Positions 27,851-35,409 of a DNA stretch of 64,000 bases are shown here, one piece after another. How positions within the stretch are numbered: position 1 is the first letter of the stretch; the number at the start of each line of letters is the position of its first letter. The stretch covers positions 1 through 64,000 of the forward strand of contig NZ_JAYMGZ010000002.1 in the NCBI RefSeq assembly GCF_037078405.1. The letters are read 5' to 3'. The position numbers and the translations under genes are program-made. This DNA comes from Haloarcula sp. DT43. GTDB taxonomy: Archaea; Halobacteriota; Halobacteria; Halobacteriales; Haloarculaceae. The notes below the pieces were generated by a model. The model saw only the letters and a program-made list of their open reading frames with translations, did no database searches and was not told the DNA's origin.

Positions 27851-28260
27851 GGTAGCTCACCATCCGGTTCCACGTCAGAATCTTCTTTCAAGCTATTGGG
27901 GATCAGGGCTTGGAAGTCACTGAGGTCCCTGATGTTGCCGTGGACTCGGATTACACCCCGGTTCAGGTGAGCGACGAACTCGTCGTAGAGATCTTCCTCT
28001 GGGTCTTTCCCCTCTTGGATTAGCCGTTCTTTCAACAGTGCCATGTAGAGGGCGTCGTGTTCTCCAAGCAGGGTGTACCGGTTGAAGGTTTGACCGTCGT
28101 TATCGTATTCTTCAGGGGTTGGTGGCCGTGGCTCATTCAGGGAATAGCACAGGCCGATTCTGCAGAGGTAGTTCGGTGTAAGCCCAGTATTCCCTTTCAC
28201 CATTCGTAGCCTGTTCGTGGCATCCGTCCCGATCTGTATCCGGTTGAACTCTTTGCTCAT
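27847..28260 (-). CDS. dndE: DndE phosphorothioation protein
   Basis: 137 residues with the DndE pattern: FNRIQIGTDATNRLRMVKGN TGLTPNYLCRIGLCYSL, then FNRYTLLGEHDALYMALLKE and a C-terminal HLNRGVIRVHGN. DndE binds nicked or target DNA in the modification complex with DndC and DndD. It overlaps dndD and dndA by 4 bp each. Confidence 0.94.
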   Translation of the reverse strand: MSKEFNRIQIGTDATNRLRMVKGNTGLTPNYLCRIGLCYSLNEPRPPTPEEYDNDGQTFNRYTLLGEHDALYMALLKERLIQEGKDPEEDLYDEFVAHLNRGVIRVHGNIRDLSDFQALIPNSLKEDSDVEPDGELP

Positions 28261-30281
28261 TGCGTCACCTCCAGGTCGATTTCCTCTCCTTGGTCAGGAC
28301 TGGACCAGAAGTAACCCCGAGAGACCGAGGTGTAACCTTCTTCCTGGTTGTAGTCCAGGTGATAGGCCTGAGTAACGTCGTCGTTCAGCTTGTCGTAGTA
28401 CTCGTCATCGATTTCGGTGTCAGTAGAGAAGACCAAAACTTGGTGTGATGCTTCCGGGAAGAAGTTCTCTACGAGGTTTTCCCGGTGTGCCTTGTCGAGG
28501 CGTCCGAGCGGTGTGTCGACGATGAAGGGAAGTGGTCTGCCGGAGATCTCTGCAAGTGCCCAGAGTAGGGCGGTTGCGAAGATCTGGCGTTCGCCGGCAG
28601 AGAGTTCGGACTGTGGTTTGTGGTTCCCATGTTTCGTTCTGACTTTGATGTTGAGAGCGTCTTCGTCAACCTCAATTCCTTCGTAGAAGTCGCTCTTGTT
28701 CGATAGAGCCAGGTACCGTTCTGTGAGTGCGTCTTCGAGGTTCCGAAGCTTTTCCTTGGCCAGATCTTCCCGGTATTCACTCAGCACGTTCTGTACATTG
28801 GAGGCGAGTTCTGCCCTCTCTGAGACGGTTTCTTTGTCGTCCTTCCGGTCGAGCTTGTTGTCGATCTGGTTTCCGAGTCTGGAGGTCCGTGTGTCGAGTT
28901 TGCTCAGTTCTTCCTCGATGTCTTCGATATCGGATTTGAGGGATTCCTTTTCCTCGATCAGTTCGTTCAGGTCTTCGATGAGTGGCGAGATATCCTCTTC
29001 TTCGGGGGCACGTCCAAGCTTCTCTTCGATGTCCTGCAGTTCTCGGACCATGCTCTCCAGCTCGCTGGATTTCCCACCGAGGGTTTCGGGCACCTCGTTC
29101 AGTGCTTTGTCGACGACGCCGTACATCTCACGGCGCTGTGCTTCTGAGAACTGGTGGAGGAGCTGAGTGTTCTCGTCATCGACCTGGAACCTGTTTCGGA
29201 TCTCTGACTGGAGCCGGCTCTTGATTTCTTCGGCTTGATCGTCAGGGACATCCAGGTCACTGAAGACGTCGCCATTCAGGGCGTCGTCGAGTTCGCTATC
29301 AAGCCGTTCTCTGGCAGCAGCGGTTTCCTGCTTCTCGCTTTCGTCTTTCAGCCGGTTGACGACGCTTTGGCAGAGGTTGGGTGCAAGTGCGAAGGGGTAT
29401 GCGTCGGTGACGATGTCTCGGATATCTTCTTCGACATTCTCTATCTTCGCATTGAGTTCTGCCCGGCGTTCTTTGAGTTCTTCGCGTTTGTCGGCGTAGG
29501 CACCTCCCTCTTGAGCGATATCGGATTCCTTACTGTCGATCTCAGTTTCGAGTTCAGCAAGCCGTTTTTCCTTGTCGTCCTTTCTGTCCTTGAGCTCCTG
29601 TTCACGTTGCTCCAGTTCTTCTTTCTCTTCCCGGAGTTCTTTGATTTCCTCGGTGATGCCTTCGAGACCGCTTTCGTCGAGTTTTCTGGAGCGGTAGATA
29701 GAGAGGTCTGCGTCAAGTCGGTCGACGAGGTCGAGACCGAGTAGTGAGAACAGGGAGTCTTCGAAGCTTTCGTCGTCTTCGATTGCGGTAGCAAGTTCTT
29801 GGACTTTCTCTCCGTCGAAGAAGAAGAGCTGTGAGACTCCTGGCGGGATCAGCTCCTTCAGGAAGTCTTCCCACTGGTCTTTGTCCAGGTCGGATGGCAG
29901 CTTTCCGTTACGACGTACTTCGAGGTTCTCGACGATGCTTTTACCACGGTCACGCCAGGATCGCTCGACGCTGTAGTGGTCTACCTCGCCCATATAGGCG
30001 TACTCAAATTCGAGGCGAATCGACGCTTCGTCAGCGGTGTCTTCGGGATACTCGTGGAGCTTCCCTCTGATATGCTCCTTGTAATCTGCTTCGCTGACCC
30101 GTCGACCTAACGCACTTCGCCCGTGAAGACAGATTTGGACGCCTCGGAACAGCGTGGTTTTCCCAGCTCCGTTTGATCCACCGAACAGGATGATAGGAGA
30201 GTCCTGTGAAGTGGTTAGCGTAAACTCGTTTCTGCCGCGATATGGTCCGAAATCATTGATGACCAGCTTTGTCAGTTTCAT
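28257..30281 (-). CDS. dndD: DndD SMC-like ATPase
   Basis: 674 residues. Walker A FGGSNGAGKTTLF lies near residues 34-46, followed by the DndD-typical RGVQICLHGR. A coiled coil occupies the middle, with the signature LSAGERQIFATALLW and Walker B PFIVDTPLGRLD near the C-terminus. DndD nicks or remodels DNA in the phosphorothioation complex. It lies 16 bp downstream of dndC and overlaps dndE by 4 bp. Confidence 0.94.
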   Translation of the reverse strand: MKLTKLVINDFGPYRGRNEFTLTTSQDSPIILFGGSNGAGKTTLFRGVQICLHGRSALGRRVSEADYKEHIRGKLHEYPEDTADEASIRLEFEYAYMGEVDHYSVERSWRDRGKSIVENLEVRRNGKLPSDLDKDQWEDFLKELIPPGVSQLFFFDGEKVQELATAIEDDESFEDSLFSLLGLDLVDRLDADLSIYRSRKLDESGLEGITEEIKELREEKEELEQREQELKDRKDDKEKRLAELETEIDSKESDIAQEGGAYADKREELKERRAELNAKIENVEEDIRDIVTDAYPFALAPNLCQSVVNRLKDESEKQETAAARERLDSELDDALNGDVFSDLDVPDDQAEEIKSRLQSEIRNRFQVDDENTQLLHQFSEAQRREMYGVVDKALNEVPETLGGKSSELESMVRELQDIEEKLGRAPEEEDISPLIEDLNELIEEKESLKSDIEDIEEELSKLDTRTSRLGNQIDNKLDRKDDKETVSERAELASNVQNVLSEYREDLAKEKLRNLEDALTERYLALSNKSDFYEGIEVDEDALNIKVRTKHGNHKPQSELSAGERQIFATALLWALAEISGRPLPFIVDTPLGRLDKAHRENLVENFFPEASHQVLVFSTDTEIDDEYYDKLNDDVTQAYHLDYNQEEGYTSVSRGYFWSSPDQGEEIDLEVTQ

Positions 30282-30297
30282 TGATTAGAGAGATGGT

Positions 30298-31779
30298 TCA
30301 GGTCTGCGACTCTGGCGTGTACTGCCACTTTTCAACGTTCTCTTCGCCTTCGATATCTGCTACGATTTCTTCCATAGGCCGCCAGTCCTCTCGCATGACC
30401 TTGTCGATCTCGTTGTAGATCGAGGCCCGGCGCTTCATGCCGTGGTGCTGGAGTTCGGTGTCGAGCAGTCTCTGGACTAGTTCTGGGGGAACGTCGTGCT
30501 TGTCTGCAATCTTCTTGAGCAACTTGGCTTCGGTTTCTCCGAAGGCACCGTAGTCGTCCTGCACCCAGCCGATGTCTTCCCCCATGACTTCTCTGTAAAT
30601 CTTAGGGACGGAGTCTTCCCAGTCCGCTCTTTCTTCCCGCCAGATACGGCGGATTTCTCGCAGCTCCTCGTCCCGGATAAGATCCATTTCCTCATCGTCT
30701 GGGAGCTGTTCGTTCACCTTTTTCTGGGTTTTCAGCAGCTTTCTCAGCAGGTCTTTGCAGAACTCGAATTTGTGGGCTCGGGGAATGATCCCGTTGTCGC
30801 CGTTGGTCTTGGTTTTGACGTAGCCGTGTTGCCGGCCTTTGACCTGCCTGTATTTGGGTTTTTCATCGGGGTCCTGAGTGGACTTTAGGAAGTCACGGAA
30901 CTCAAGAAGCGGTTCCATCCACTCGTCGCCTTCGTCGATCATGTTCTGCATCGCCTTGTCCTCGGATACGACGGTGCAGGTCCAGCATCCGAACCGGCTG
31001 TTACCGCAGGAAGGTGTTTTCGTGTCAATGACCATCGGGCACTCGTCGTCGGCTTCTTGGTAGAGGGCTGCGAGGTCTCGGTTTTCTTTGCCCCAAGGAC
31101 ATTCAACTTGGAGGAGGTAGGACCAGACGTCGTCGACAATCCAGTCTTCGATGGGGGTGTAGACGAAGGCGTTGGCGAATTTGTTGTGGCGGGAGAGGAC
31201 GCTACCCTCGATGCTGTGCATCTCCATCACCTGTTTCCGGGTGGCGGATTCGGCTTTGCGTGCTCCGAGGATGACCACGACTTCGCCGTGTTCGGAGACT
31301 TTCTCTTGGATGAAGCGGTCTGCCGGGTCGATTTTCAGGCGTTCGGTACACCAGCGGAAGGTCTGGTTGGGTGCTGGGTAGCCACGTCCGATGAGATTGA
31401 CCCAGAAAGAGTCGTCGACTTTCGGAGTGACTTTGTGGGCTTCGAACGGGAGATCCTCTTTCTCAGAGTATTCGTTGATGTTTTCAAGAGTACTGGTGAT
31501 ATGGTTTACAATCTTAGGAGTTTCGACGAGTGTGTCAGAGGAAATGACGTAAATAGACTTTGTTTGCTGCTCATCTGGGAGATCTTTGATAGCGTACCAA
31601 ATGAGTTGAAGGGCCGTAGTAGAGTCTTTTCCGCCGCTGTATCCGATAACCCAAGGCCGCTCATCTGCAAGATAGGTGTCGCGGATTTCCTCATAGATAT
31701 CCTCAAGAGAGCGATTGTCGAATACGGATTCTCCTTTCTCCTGACCCGTATTTGAAACGTCGAGATTGTCAGTACTCAT
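30298..31779 (-). CDS. dndC: DndC PAPS-reductase-like sulfurtransferase
   Basis: 493 residues. The PP-loop ATP site is IGYSGGKDSTTAL near residues 43-55, and the region CGNSRFGCWTCTVV holds the Cys residues that bind the 4Fe-4S cluster. DndC activates the backbone phosphate and passes sulfur from DndA to DNA. It is the first gene of the eight-gene operon dndCDEA-pbeABCD. A TATA-like element lies just upstream (about 31790-31801, reading CCTAAATAAGAG on this strand). It should not be confused with the CysH-like protein of type IV-B CRISPR systems, although an HRAMP operon lies close by on the other strand. Confidence 0.94.
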   Translation of the reverse strand: MSTDNLDVSNTGQEKGESVFDNRSLEDIYEEIRDTYLADERPWVIGYSGGKDSTTALQLIWYAIKDLPDEQQTKSIYVISSDTLVETPKIVNHITSTLENINEYSEKEDLPFEAHKVTPKVDDSFWVNLIGRGYPAPNQTFRWCTERLKIDPADRFIQEKVSEHGEVVVILGARKAESATRKQVMEMHSIEGSVLSRHNKFANAFVYTPIEDWIVDDVWSYLLQVECPWGKENRDLAALYQEADDECPMVIDTKTPSCGNSRFGCWTCTVVSEDKAMQNMIDEGDEWMEPLLEFRDFLKSTQDPDEKPKYRQVKGRQHGYVKTKTNGDNGIIPRAHKFEFCKDLLRKLLKTQKKVNEQLPDDEEMDLIRDEELREIRRIWREERADWEDSVPKIYREVMGEDIGWVQDDYGAFGETEAKLLKKIADKHDVPPELVQRLLDTELQHHGMKRRASIYNEIDKVMREDWRPMEEIVADIEGEENVEKWQYTPESQT

Positions 31780-31851
31780 TACTTAGACTCTTATTTAGGG
31801 TAGCCTTGTGGAAGGTACTTGTATCTACCGTTGCCACCACCGCCGGTTCCG

Positions 31852-32322
31852 CTACGATCCGTCGATTTTCCATTGTATATTCTCCTTTCTGAGGTCGGTT
31901 TTTTCGAGTCGGGTAGCGCCCTTCTCGACTGCTTGCCTGACTGAGATTTCGTCCTTCATAAGGTAGATTTCGTAGCTTCCTTTACGCTGATTTGCTACTG
32001 AGTTTCTCAGTATGTCTGATGAATTCACCTGCTCGTCTTTGACGACGCAGTAATCCTCTGGTTCCTCATCTATCTTCAAACCGTAGAAGTAATTATCCAA
32101 GAATTGTCTCACTTCTGGAAGCTTCTCTTCCGGTACTTCAAATCGGTATTTATCAGAATAGTAGTATTCTTGGAGCTGTTGGAAGAGATCATCCTTGTCG
32201 AAGTATTGTTTGAACAGATATGTCTGATCGAACTCAAATGCAATGATCTCGTCCTGTTCGACATCGAAAGTGGGCATAGTTGGATGCGTGACTGTCGTCT
32301 TTCCTATCTTGAACGTGTACAC
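31852..32322 (-). CDS. Hypothetical protein upstream of dndC
   Basis: 156 residues, aromatic-rich in the middle (FDQTYLFKQYFDKDDLFQQLQEYY) with a charged C-terminus. No family is recognised. It is on the same strand as the dnd operon, 72 bp upstream of dndC. Its codon use is AT-rich like dndC-pbeD, suggesting that it arrived with that block. It could be a regulator or a DndB substitute, as no DndB repressor was found. Confidence 0.6.
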   Translation of the reverse strand: MYTFKIGKTTVTHPTMPTFDVEQDEIIAFEFDQTYLFKQYFDKDDLFQQLQEYYYSDKYRFEVPEEKLPEVRQFLDNYFYGLKIDEEPEDYCVVKDEQVNSSDILRNSVANQRKGSYEIYLMKDEISVRQAVEKGATRLEKTDLRKENIQWKIDGS

Positions 32323-32509
32323 TCTAATAGCTCAGCTAAACGAAGTGAAAGTGAAACACAAGGAAGGCGGTATGGTGGGCCCGCTGAATAATTGCGAGGC
32401 TATTCCCCAGAAAGGTAGTCGTCGTAAATGCATACTTGCAAAGAGTTCAAACGATTCGATTTGACGAGTTGGATAATACCGGATATAATTCCACTATATC
32501 TGTTGAAAT

Positions 32510-32722
32510 TCAATCAGCGCTTTCACATACGACTTCACGCAATTCTTGTAAAAGATCTTCTTTATTCTCCGCCAAGATTTCGATATCTTCATCTACATTT
32601 TCAATCTTTGTGCGTATCCGGCTGACGACTCTATATCTGTAGTTGTCGGAAACATCTGCGTCTCCTCTCAGTATTTCGCGTTCACGTTCAGTGAGAAGTC
32701 CACGATATTGGTCATCAACCAT
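32510..32722 (-). CDS. Small HTH-like protein
   Basis: 70 residues, MVDDQYRGLLTEREREIL followed by RGDADVSDNYRYRVVSRIR and a C-terminal coiled segment. The LTEREREIL opening recalls the helix-turn-helix of LuxR-type regulators. Small haloarchaeal proteins with this pattern are common, but their function is not known to me. It diverges from the HRAMP operon across a region rich in dyads (32779-32840), so it is a candidate regulator of that operon or of itself. Confidence 0.6.
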   Translation of the reverse strand: MVDDQYRGLLTEREREILRGDADVSDNYRYRVVSRIRTKIENVDEDIEILAENKEDLLQELREVVCESAD

Positions 32723-32778
32723 ATTCTCGGGTTGGTCGGCCCACGAACATAGTACCTCTTACTGGGCACAGTCATCTA

Positions 32779-32840
32779 ATTACTGCAAATAGTAACTATG
32801 ACTGTATACAGTAATCTTAAGTGACTGGCTATAGTAACTG
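32779..32840. promoter_or_regulatory. Operator-like cluster of AGTAACT/CAGTAAT motifs
   Basis: ATTACTG (32779-32785) and CAGTAAT (32809-32815) form a wide inverted pair. Inside the span lies the perfect palindrome ACTGTATACAGT (32801-32812). AGTAACT occurs at 32791-32797 and again at 32833-32839, 42 bp (about four helical turns) apart. The cluster fills the divergent promoter between the small HTH gene and the HRAMP operon, as expected for binding sites of a dimeric repressor. Confidence 0.55.
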
Positions 32841-32845
32841 TTCGT

Positions 32846-32922
32846 GTGGAAGCCCAGCTCTACAGGGTGGCACGTTCGTAGAAACCGCCCAGGTGCTTAG
32901 GACACCTGAGCTGGGTTCCCAC
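32846..32922 (+). ncRNA. Candidate structured RNA (three-way junction) before the HRAMP operon
   Basis: The 77 nt fold on paper into a three-way junction. P1 pairs 32846-32860 with 32908-32922: 15 positions with one A-C mismatch and one G-U. P2 pairs GGGTGG (32865-32870) with CCGCCC (32885-32890), with one G-U. P3 pairs AGGTG (32891-32895) with CACCT (32903-32907) around a 7-nt loop. P2 and P3 abut, P3 and P1 abut, and only 4 nt join P1 to P2. The segment ends 5 nt before the first ATG of the operon. It could be a guide or scaffold RNA for the Cas5/Cas7-like proteins, or a structured leader that controls translation. Transcription is not shown. Confidence 0.55.
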
Positions 32923-32927
32923 CGACT

Positions 32928-33386
32928 ATGAGAGAACCCATGAAAGGATCCACGACGACGAATCAAGAACGTATCGACAGAGCCCTAGTTGAAGACATAA
33001 ATAAAACACAAAAACTTTGTCAGGTTTGTGGGGCGCGTTTGCGGTCGGGTGAGCGGGTGGTTGCGTATGGGTTTCGGCCGTGTCCGCGTGCGGTGTGGGT
33101 GGCCGGGCAGGTGCGATGTGTGGACCATCCGCTGTCCCTTGAGTCGATGGCGACGCTGGGCGTTTGTGAAGCGGTTTTGTCGGGTCGTGTTGGGTGGTGT
33201 GTTGATCAGGCGTATCAGCGTAAATGGCCGGTGTTGCTTGACCCTGCTGTTGAGGGCGTGTCGCCGCGTGAGACGACAGCGACGGTTGATGTGCCAGGCG
33301 TGAAGATTGAAGATTTGACTGAGTGCCCGGTTACTGAGTCGGCGTTGGAGCATCGAACGGTGCGTCGTCGAGCGGAGGTGGCGTAA
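32928..33386 (+). CDS. HRAMP operon zinc-finger protein
   Basis: 152 residues. A putative zinc knuckle near the N-terminus is formed by CQVC, then FRPCPRAVW and VRCVDH. The rest has no recognised domain and ends in a basic stretch. The ATG at 32928 and one at 32940 are both possible. It is the first gene of the operon, 2 bp before the Cas7-like gene. A small zinc-binding protein with Cas5/Cas7 homologues recalls Csf1 of type IV systems, but similarity is only in size and Cys pattern. Confidence 0.68.
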   Translation: MREPMKGSTTTNQERIDRALVEDINKTQKLCQVCGARLRSGERVVAYGFRPCPRAVWVAGQVRCVDHPLSLESMATLGVCEAVLSGRVGWCVDQAYQRKWPVLLDPAVEGVSPRETTATVDVPGVKIEDLTECPVTESALEHRTVRRRAEVA

Positions 33387-33388
33387 CG

Positions 33389-34330
33389 ATGGCAGACGGA
33401 TTCGAGTTCGCTGACCTGCCGGTTGCGGAGGCTGATCTGCTGTTCCCGGACGTGTACGTCGGCCTGGAGGTTGATCTGCTTGCGCCCGGTGATGGCGTGG
33501 TGACTGATCGGCATCATGCGTCGTCGGATCGATATGAGCCGGGTGATCCGATGAATCAGATTGAGGGGCAGATCTCGCCGTTCACGTTGTCGGGGTGGTT
33601 GCGGCACGGGTGCGAGGAGGTGTTGCAGGTTGCTGGTGCGACGGCGTGTCATCCGGGGGAGCCGGATGGGAATTACCGGCGTGGGGACGTGTACGAGCGT
33701 GATCTCGATTCAGGGTATCACGAGAAGGGCAGCTGTACCGAGGAACACGATCCCGGGTGCGTGGTGTATGACTTGTTCGGCGGGTTTGGTGATCAGCCCG
33801 GGAAGTTGTTGCGTCGGCCGGTGTCGTTCTCGCCGATTCGGACGCACGTGGATGTGCTGGATGGTGATGCGGAGGCACATTACCGGCGGGTGAGTAATCA
33901 GCTCCGGTCGCGGAATGAGGCGGATGGCGGGCAGACGCTTCGCCAGTCGGACCGGGATCTACTTGGGAATGTTGAGGGGACGTGGAAGCTCACGCTTCGG
34001 GAGGTGAAGCCGGAGTTCGTCGGGCTCCTGCTGGAAGCGGTGTCGTTTCTGGATGCGCACAGTGACGAGATGGCGTTCCAGATTGGTGGGGCGCGGAATT
34101 TCGGTGCGGGGATTGCGGATGCGTGGGTGGTGAATCCGTTGTACTCCGAGTCGGAGGTGAAGCGTGTGTTCGACCGGTCGAAGGCGGTGACGAGTGAGAT
34201 GGAGCGGAAAGACGAGGTGTGGGCGTCTGAGTGTCGGCCTGAGTTTGTGCGGGCGTTGCAGGCGCGGCTCGCTGAACGGGACAGCGACTTCGAAGCACCG
34301 GATGCGATCAACGGGGGTGGGTCGGCGTGA
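33389..34330 (+). CDS. Cas7-like RAMP protein of HRAMP
   Basis: 313 residues with RAMP features of Cas7/Csm3-type backbone proteins: an N-terminal strand LEVDLLAPG, a substrate-loop opening ISPFTLSGWLRHGCEEVL, a Cys/His-containing insertion, and the glycine-rich loop QIGGARNFGAGIADAW in the C-terminal half. Cas7 subunits coat the guide RNA in class 1 effectors. It overlaps the next gene by 4 bp (GTGA). The neighbours match the HRAMP system predicted in haloarchaea (diverged Cas5, Cas7, one conserved unknown and nucleases, without a CRISPR array). Confidence 0.8.
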   Translation: MADGFEFADLPVAEADLLFPDVYVGLEVDLLAPGDGVVTDRHHASSDRYEPGDPMNQIEGQISPFTLSGWLRHGCEEVLQVAGATACHPGEPDGNYRRGDVYERDLDSGYHEKGSCTEEHDPGCVVYDLFGGFGDQPGKLLRRPVSFSPIRTHVDVLDGDAEAHYRRVSNQLRSRNEADGGQTLRQSDRDLLGNVEGTWKLTLREVKPEFVGLLLEAVSFLDAHSDEMAFQIGGARNFGAGIADAWVVNPLYSESEVKRVFDRSKAVTSEMERKDEVWASECRPEFVRALQARLAERDSDFEAPDAINGGGSA

Positions 34331-35229
34331 CTGACCGGGGTGACGAGTCGTTGCAGCCGCCGTCTGAGTCGATTCGTCCAGCTGTTTCGAAAGGGGACGG
34401 AGTCGGTGAAGCATCGACTGAGTCGCAGACTGATGGGGATGGTGTGGGTTTGATGACTGAGGTGTATCGTCACGATGTGCATAAGGCGCGGATGCGGTCG
34501 CACGAGCATGCTGAGGGGATGTTTCGTGGTATTCCGGTCAATCGAGAGGTGCCGTTGGGTGCGGATGCGGATGCTGCGCTGTTGAGTCGGCCGCGAGGGT
34601 CGCCGGAGCAGACGGTAGCGAATCACGAGTCGTGGTTGCGTGTGTCGCTGCTGACTGGGAGTACTGGAGCGTCGGTTGGGCCGGTCGGGGAGATCGGCGC
34701 GGCCCTGTACGACGTGATCAGCATTGAGGACTCAGAGGAGCTGCACGCGGCGTGGTTGGGTGCGGCGGTGCCGGCGTTGTTCTCGGAGTCGCCGTATTAC
34801 CCGTACACGAGCCTGAAGTACCATACGTTGCTGACGGCGGCGTTGCTCGATAACTACCGGGCAGGGGCTGGGTTCGAGGACTTGTACCTCGCGGTGGGTT
34901 GCGGTGATGAGGCTGAGGTCGTTCCGCATCGGACGGTGTTGTCGCTGCCGGGGGTCGCTCTGCACGTGACGAGTGAGCCGGATGGGCGGCCGGCAGCGGG
35001 ACTCGGTGCTGTGCCGGCGCGGTCGTTCGGGGACGTCTGGGCGCGACTTCCGGAACTCCCGTTTGATGTGAACCGGGAGCGCCGGTGGCGGGTGTTGGAT
35101 GCGCAGCTTCGCCGCGTCCGGTCGTGGTCGGTGGCGTTGCAGTACGTCGAGGAGTACGTTGCCGCGCTCGGACCAGCAGTCAGCGACGGGACTGACGGGG
35201 CGTCTGGAGGTGAGTCGCGTGATACGTGA
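34327..35229 (+). CDS. HRAMP conserved protein of unknown function
   Basis: 300 residues from a GTG inside the Cas7-like stop. A disordered N-terminus of ~45 residues precedes a mixed domain with PYYPYTSLKYHTLLTAALLDNY and a C-terminal Arg-rich helical part. It has no glycine-rich RAMP loop. It occupies the place of the uncharacterised conserved protein of HRAMP and may be the large or small subunit. A 180-bp gap with dyad repeats follows, the only real gap in the operon. Confidence 0.65.
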   Translation: MTDRGDESLQPPSESIRPAVSKGDGVGEASTESQTDGDGVGLMTEVYRHDVHKARMRSHEHAEGMFRGIPVNREVPLGADADAALLSRPRGSPEQTVANHESWLRVSLLTGSTGASVGPVGEIGAALYDVISIEDSEELHAAWLGAAVPALFSESPYYPYTSLKYHTLLTAALLDNYRAGAGFEDLYLAVGCGDEAEVVPHRTVLSLPGVALHVTSEPDGRPAAGLGAVPARSFGDVWARLPELPFDVNRERRWRVLDAQLRRVRSWSVALQYVEEYVAALGPAVSDGTDGASGGESRDT

Positions 35230-35271
35230 TGTCGGTGTTGGCTTCGTGAGGCAGGGGGTCGCTTCCGGTCA

Positions 35272-35409
35272 GGACACTGGAAATGGGGTGTGTCTGGGTG
35301 GGGCTCGGTGGTGTGTGGACACTGGAAATAGGGTGTGTCTCTCACGGTGTGGTGGCGGGGCGGTCTTGTGTCGTGTCATTAGATGGACTGGAAATGCGGG
35401 GGGTTGTGC
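35272..35409 (+). repeat. Dyad-bearing repeat pair with decayed third copy inside the HRAMP operon
   Basis: Two 24-bp direct repeats lie at 35272-35295 and 35317-35340, differing at one base (G or A at repeat position 14), with a 21-bp spacer (35296-35316). Each begins GGACAC and ends GTGTCT, able to pair as a 6-bp stem around a 12-nt loop that starts TGGAAAT. A degraded third copy starts at 35385 (GGACTGGAAATG). The arrangement recalls a minimal CRISPR-type repeat-spacer-repeat unit, but is shorter than canonical arrays and lies in a G-rich stretch, so chance duplication is possible. Confidence 0.55.

Noticed and set aside
30298-31779. PAPS-reductase-like gene as CysH of a type IV-B CRISPR locus linked to the RAMP genes
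   Set aside because: It is the first gene of the dnd operon, on the opposite strand, with the DndC Cys pattern; the RAMP operon has its own promoter region.
32446-32464. Short inverted repeat TCAAA/TTTGA
   Set aside because: Only 5 bp arms in an AT-rich stretch; expected by chance.
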